Source of the DNA: Pseudomonadota bacterium
Lineage (GTDB): Bacteria > Pseudomonadota > Gammaproteobacteria > Steroidobacterales > Steroidobacteraceae
Reading direction: 5' to 3'
NCBI GenBank assembly: GCA_021792815.1
Contig: JAJYTX010000115.1
Location: forward strand, 1-7,435
Length of the DNA stretch: 7,435 nucleotides
The notes beneath the pieces are model-generated. The model worked only from the letters and a program-made list of their open reading frames with translations, was not told the origin of the DNA and did no database searches. The number at the start of each line of letters is the position of its first letter. Positions within the stretch are counted from its first letter, which is position 1. Of this stretch, positions 5,202 through 7,435 are shown one piece after another. The translations under genes and the position numbers were made by a program.

Positions 5202-6319
5202 TCGTACAGACGCTTGAGCCAATGCAAGGCCCGGTTGCGCGGCAGCACGATGTTGCGCCGCTCGTTGCGGTAGACGAGCGTGCCGCAGGCGAGATCATCG
5301 AGGATGCAGCTCATCTCGACCTTGAAGCCCTGTTGGGCCGCACGTCCCGCGAGTTCCTCGGCGAGATTGCGCGCCGCGGCGATCGCCTGCAGGTCCGCCA
5401 TGTGCGCCTGCTTCGGCATCCAGTCCGGCCCGGGGAAACTGCCCGCATCGCCGACCACATAGAGCCGATCGAAGCCGGGGACGCGGCAGTGCCCGTCCGC
5501 CTGGATCATGCCGCCGGGGGAGCGCGGCAGGGATGTCTGATCCAGCCAGGCCGGGCCGGTGAGCCCCGGCATGAACAGGATCAGGTCGGCCGGCAGGTTG
5601 CCGCCCTCGGTCACGACCGTGTCGTGCTCGAAGCGGACCAGCTTGTGGCCGAGGTGGGTGGCGATTCCCTGGCGCTGCATCCGCTGCAGCAGCCCCGAGA
5701 CCGCCCGTTGGCCCAGGCGGGCGCCGGGTTGGCGGGCCGGACTGAAAAAGACCAGCTTGAACCGCTCGCGCCGCCGTTCGTTACGCAGTTGCTGATCGAT
5801 GCAGAAGAGAAATTCGAACATCGGTCCGCCGCGCAGTGCCGCCGGCTCATTCGGGTTGCCCGCAAAGCCCACCGCGATGGTGCCGGCCGTCATCGAGCGC
5901 AGGCGCTCCCGGATGAGCTCGGCGGCCGCGATACCCTCGCACGGAATGATCGCGTGCTCGATTCCCGGCAGCTTGCGCAGGAAGCGCGCGCCGCAGGCGA
6001 TGACCAGGGTATCGTTGTCGATCTCTCCGTCACTGGTGGACAGCCGCCGGCCGGCCGCGGCAAGCCCGCTGGCCTCCGCCGCAACGTGCCGCACCCCCAT
6101 TCTGCGGAAGAACGCCTCCAGCGGCACGACCAGATCCTCACGGCGGCGCAGCCCGCTCGGAATCCAGATGCTGCCGGGAAGATAATGCAGCTCGGAGCGG
6201 GGCGCGACCACGGTGATCTCGGCATCGACCCCGAGCCTGCGCAGCTCGCGCAGGGTCCTGAGCGCTCCGAAGCCCGCACCGACAATGCTGACACGCGCGC
6301 GCTGCGGCTTACCATTCAT
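5174..6319 (-). CDS. Sulfide:quinone oxidoreductase-like FAD-dependent oxidoreductase
   Basis: This 381-aa flavoprotein belongs to the SQR/NDH-2 branch of the two-dinucleotide-fold disulfide reductase family. From ATG 6319: the FAD GxGxxG fingerprint GAGFGA at 14-19, the PRSELHYLPGS segment near 40-50, the ACGAR strand ending the NAD(P)-like domain (108-112), the second FAD contact YVVGDAGSFPGPD (287-299), and MPKQAHMADLQA (301-312). The C-terminus ends EWHYLRDYR, typical of the membrane-associated tail in this family. SQR oxidises sulfide and passes electrons to quinone at the inner membrane. Cysteines aligning with two of the three SQR catalytic residues appear to be present (C127, C338); the third, expected just before the GPMFEF segment near 166, is missing. 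It may therefore be a related quinone or persulfide reductase. The ATG at 6319 has AGGGG 6 nt upstream and is preferred over an in-frame GTG at 6352. Upstream partner of the RNase Z-like gene. Confidence 0.8.
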   Translation of the reverse strand: MNGKPQRARVSIVGAGFGALRTLRELRRLGVDAEITVVAPRSELHYLPGSIWIPSGLRRREDLVVPLEAFFRRMGVRHVAAEASGLAAAGRRLSTSDGEIDNDTLVIACGARFLRKLPGIEHAIIPCEGIAAAELIRERLRSMTAGTIAVGFAGNPNEPAALRGGPMFEFLFCIDQQLRNERRRERFKLVFFSPARQPGARLGQRAVSGLLQRMQRQGIATHLGHKLVRFEHDTVVTEGGNLPADLILFMPGLTGPAWLDQTSLPRSPGGMIQADGHCRVPGFDRLYVVGDAGSFPGPDWMPKQAHMADLQAIAAARNLAEELAGRAAQQGFKVEMSCILDDLACGTLVYRNERRNIVLPRNRALHWLKRLYEWHYLRDYR

Positions 6320-6666
6320 TGCCGGCCCCTGTGCTGGCTGTCCTGTGTTCACTCATGCCCGTATGGCGTTGTGGGCGGGCGCTTGCGGCCCGCAAATCGG
6401 CGCGGCTGCCGACGGCGCCGCTGAGACCGGTTGGGCCGGCCCCTCGGCGGGACCGATCCCGGCGCGCACGGATGGCCTGCGCGCCCGAGCCGCCCGGCGC
6501 CGCGCTGCGGCCCGGGGTCGCGGATGATTGTCTGACCCATGGCATACGCGCGATATCCGCAGAAACCGTCGGTGCTCGAGGCGCGGAGGGTGCGCAAATC
6601 CACGGATGGTCCGCGGCGGCGGCGTGTCTTAGGGTGTCAGCGCTGAAACGATCCCCGGAGGCGATC
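6320..6666. promoter_or_regulatory. Divergent intergenic region, FAD oxidoreductase / Cys-rich protein
   Basis: This 347-nt G+C-rich gap must hold promoters for both flanking genes, but none is strong. The best rightward match is TTGTCT (6528-6533) with GATATC (6552-6557), spacer 18 nt. It also has an inverted repeat GCGGGC (6375-6380) / GCCCGC (6388-6393) with a 7-nt loop, in the likely leader of the leftward gene, and a GGGCCGGCCC palindrome (6433-6442). Open frames across it look like chance. Confidence 0.35.
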
Positions 6667-6900
6667 ATGTCACGCTGCGAGACCTGCGGAAACGAGTATG
6701 CGCGTCCGATCACGGTGACCATCGATGGCGAGTCGCATGAATTCGACTCGTTCGAGTGCGCCATTCACTCACTGGCCCCGACTTGCCGGCACTGCGGTAT
6801 CCGCATCGTCGGTCACGGCGTCGAAAGCGGCCCGCACGTGTACTGTTGCGCGAGCTGTGCCCGTGAGGCCGGTGCCCGGGGACTGGTGGATCACGCCTGA
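6667..6900 (+). CDS. Small Cys-rich zinc-ribbon / prokaryotic metallothionein-like protein
   Basis: This is a 77-aa cytoplasmic metal-binding protein. The ATG at 6667 is supported by GGAGG (6657-6661) 5 nt upstream; longer in-frame starts read through non-coding-looking sequence. It has two metal-site patterns. C4-x2-C7 combines with C31-x2-H34 after the EFDSFECAIH segment, like a TRASH/MYM-type finger. C40-x2-C43 combines with C60-C61-x2-C64 in VYCCASCAR, a zinc-ribbon layout. Eight Cys in 77 residues is high. Similar small proteins with the DSFECAIH and CCAxCA elements are, as I recall, widespread in proteobacteria and often labelled metallothionein-like or hypothetical. The job may be zinc buffering or a structural ribbon binding a partner. 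It is divergent from the flavoprotein and convergent with the flavin reductase-like gene (35 nt between stops). Confidence 0.8.
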   Translation: MSRCETCGNEYARPITVTIDGESHEFDSFECAIHSLAPTCRHCGIRIVGHGVESGPHVYCCASCAREAGARGLVDHA

Positions 6901-6935
6901 GCGGCGGCTGCGGGCGCGGTGAGGTGCGGGACGGC

Positions 6936-7435
6936 TCACTTCATCCGCGAGGGCAGCGTGAGGGTCTTGCCGGCGACCATGAAGCGTCCGCGCCCCAGGT
7001 GATGCAGTGTGCGCGGGGCGCTGACGGCGGGCTTGCGCCACGCCTTGAGGACCCGCAGCACGAACAGGTTGTAGCGTGACTTCAGCCGCGCATCGGCCAC
7101 CTCGCACTCGAGATCCGCGTAACACTCGGCGATGCGCGGCGCCTGCACCAGCGAGGCCGGCTCGGGAGTGAGGCCGAAGGTCTGGAATTTGTCCACCTTG
7201 CGCCCCGAGGTGTTGCCGCAACCGGCCACGGCGGCGGCGATCTCCACCGTGGGCACGCTGATGACGCATTCGCGGCTCCTGTCGAGCGCCGTGAACGTAT
7301 GATTGGCTTCGCTCACGATACAGCCGATGAGGGGCGGCTCGAACTCGATCATGGTGTGCCAGGACTGTGTCATGACGTTGCGCCGGCCAGCGTAGGCGGT
7401 GCTCAGCAGGACCACCGGCCCCGGCTCGATCAGCC
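6936..7435 (-). CDS. Flavin reductase-family FMN-binding split-barrel protein, C-terminal part
   Basis: The gene enters from beyond the right edge; 165 residues are visible, ending with TGA at 6936-6938. It belongs to the flavin reductase-like / DIM6-NTAB family, whose members bind FMN in a split beta-barrel and either supply reduced flavin to monooxygenases or act as flavoenzymes. Visible signatures include LIEPGPVVLLST at the left end of the domain, GRRNVMTQSWHTMIEFEPP, the GCIVSEANHTF strand-loop that contacts flavin phosphate, ECVISVP, and GRKVDKFQTFGLTP, followed by AECYADLECEV. In this family only a short N-terminus is likely missing, perhaps 5-25 residues. The basic C-terminal tail (LGRGRFMVAGKTLTLPSRMK) lies past the core domain. 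The real start is outside the window; the GTG at 7415 sits inside a conserved strand and is not it. Confidence 0.85.
   Translation of the reverse strand, partial: LIEPGPVVLLSTAYAGRRNVMTQSWHTMIEFEPPLIGCIVSEANHTFTALDRSRECVISVPTVEIAAAVAGCGNTSGRKVDKFQTFGLTPEPASLVQAPRIAECYADLECEVADARLKSRYNLFVLRVLKAWRKPAVSAPRTLHHLGRGRFMVAGKTLTLPSRMK

Noticed and set aside
5195..6424. Long rightward frame over the FAD oxidoreductase
   Set aside because: Antisense shadow of a well-supported gene, with no domain of its own.

Overview
The window is high-G+C bacterial chromosome. It most resembles a gammaproteobacterium of the Chromatiales, Nevskiales or Xanthomonadales kind. That placement is an inference from the EmrB-like C-terminus, the tRNA Arg-His-Lys cluster with encoded CCA ends, and the codon use; no sequence search was possible. 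I see no transposase, integrase, phage gene or CRISPR array.

Left part (1-1118): the 3' end of an emrB-type multidrug efflux gene runs rightward into a convergent CYTH-domain (triphosphate tunnel metalloenzyme) gene. Centre left (1119-1730): a sigma70-like promoter with a G+C-rich discriminator drives a tRNA cluster, Arg(TCT), His(GTG) and Lys(CTT). Directly after tRNA-Arg lies a broken second copy of that tRNA's 3' end. Its T-loop is split by about 75 nt that form consecutive hairpins, three of which carry GGA in the loop. This is the most unusual object in the window.

Between 1731 and 2530 there is an approximately 800-nt stretch with no gene I can defend. Then comes an MFS transporter with a TTG start and a strong ribosome-binding site (2531-3958). 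It converges, across hairpin-rich sequence, on a leftward pair: a sulfide:quinone-reductase-like FAD oxidoreductase (5174-6319), followed downstream by an RNase Z-like metallo-beta-lactamase-fold hydrolase (4028-5056). Between them a short basic reading frame with a coding-like base pattern ends 4 nt before the hydrolase start.

On the right, a divergent 77-aa Cys-rich zinc-ribbon-like or metallothionein-like protein (6667-6900) converges on the C-terminal part of a flavin-reductase-family FMN-binding protein that runs off the window (6936-7435).

The genes do not form one obvious pathway. The flavoprotein and hydrolase probably form a transcription unit. The tRNA cluster is a separate, probably growth-rate-controlled unit.
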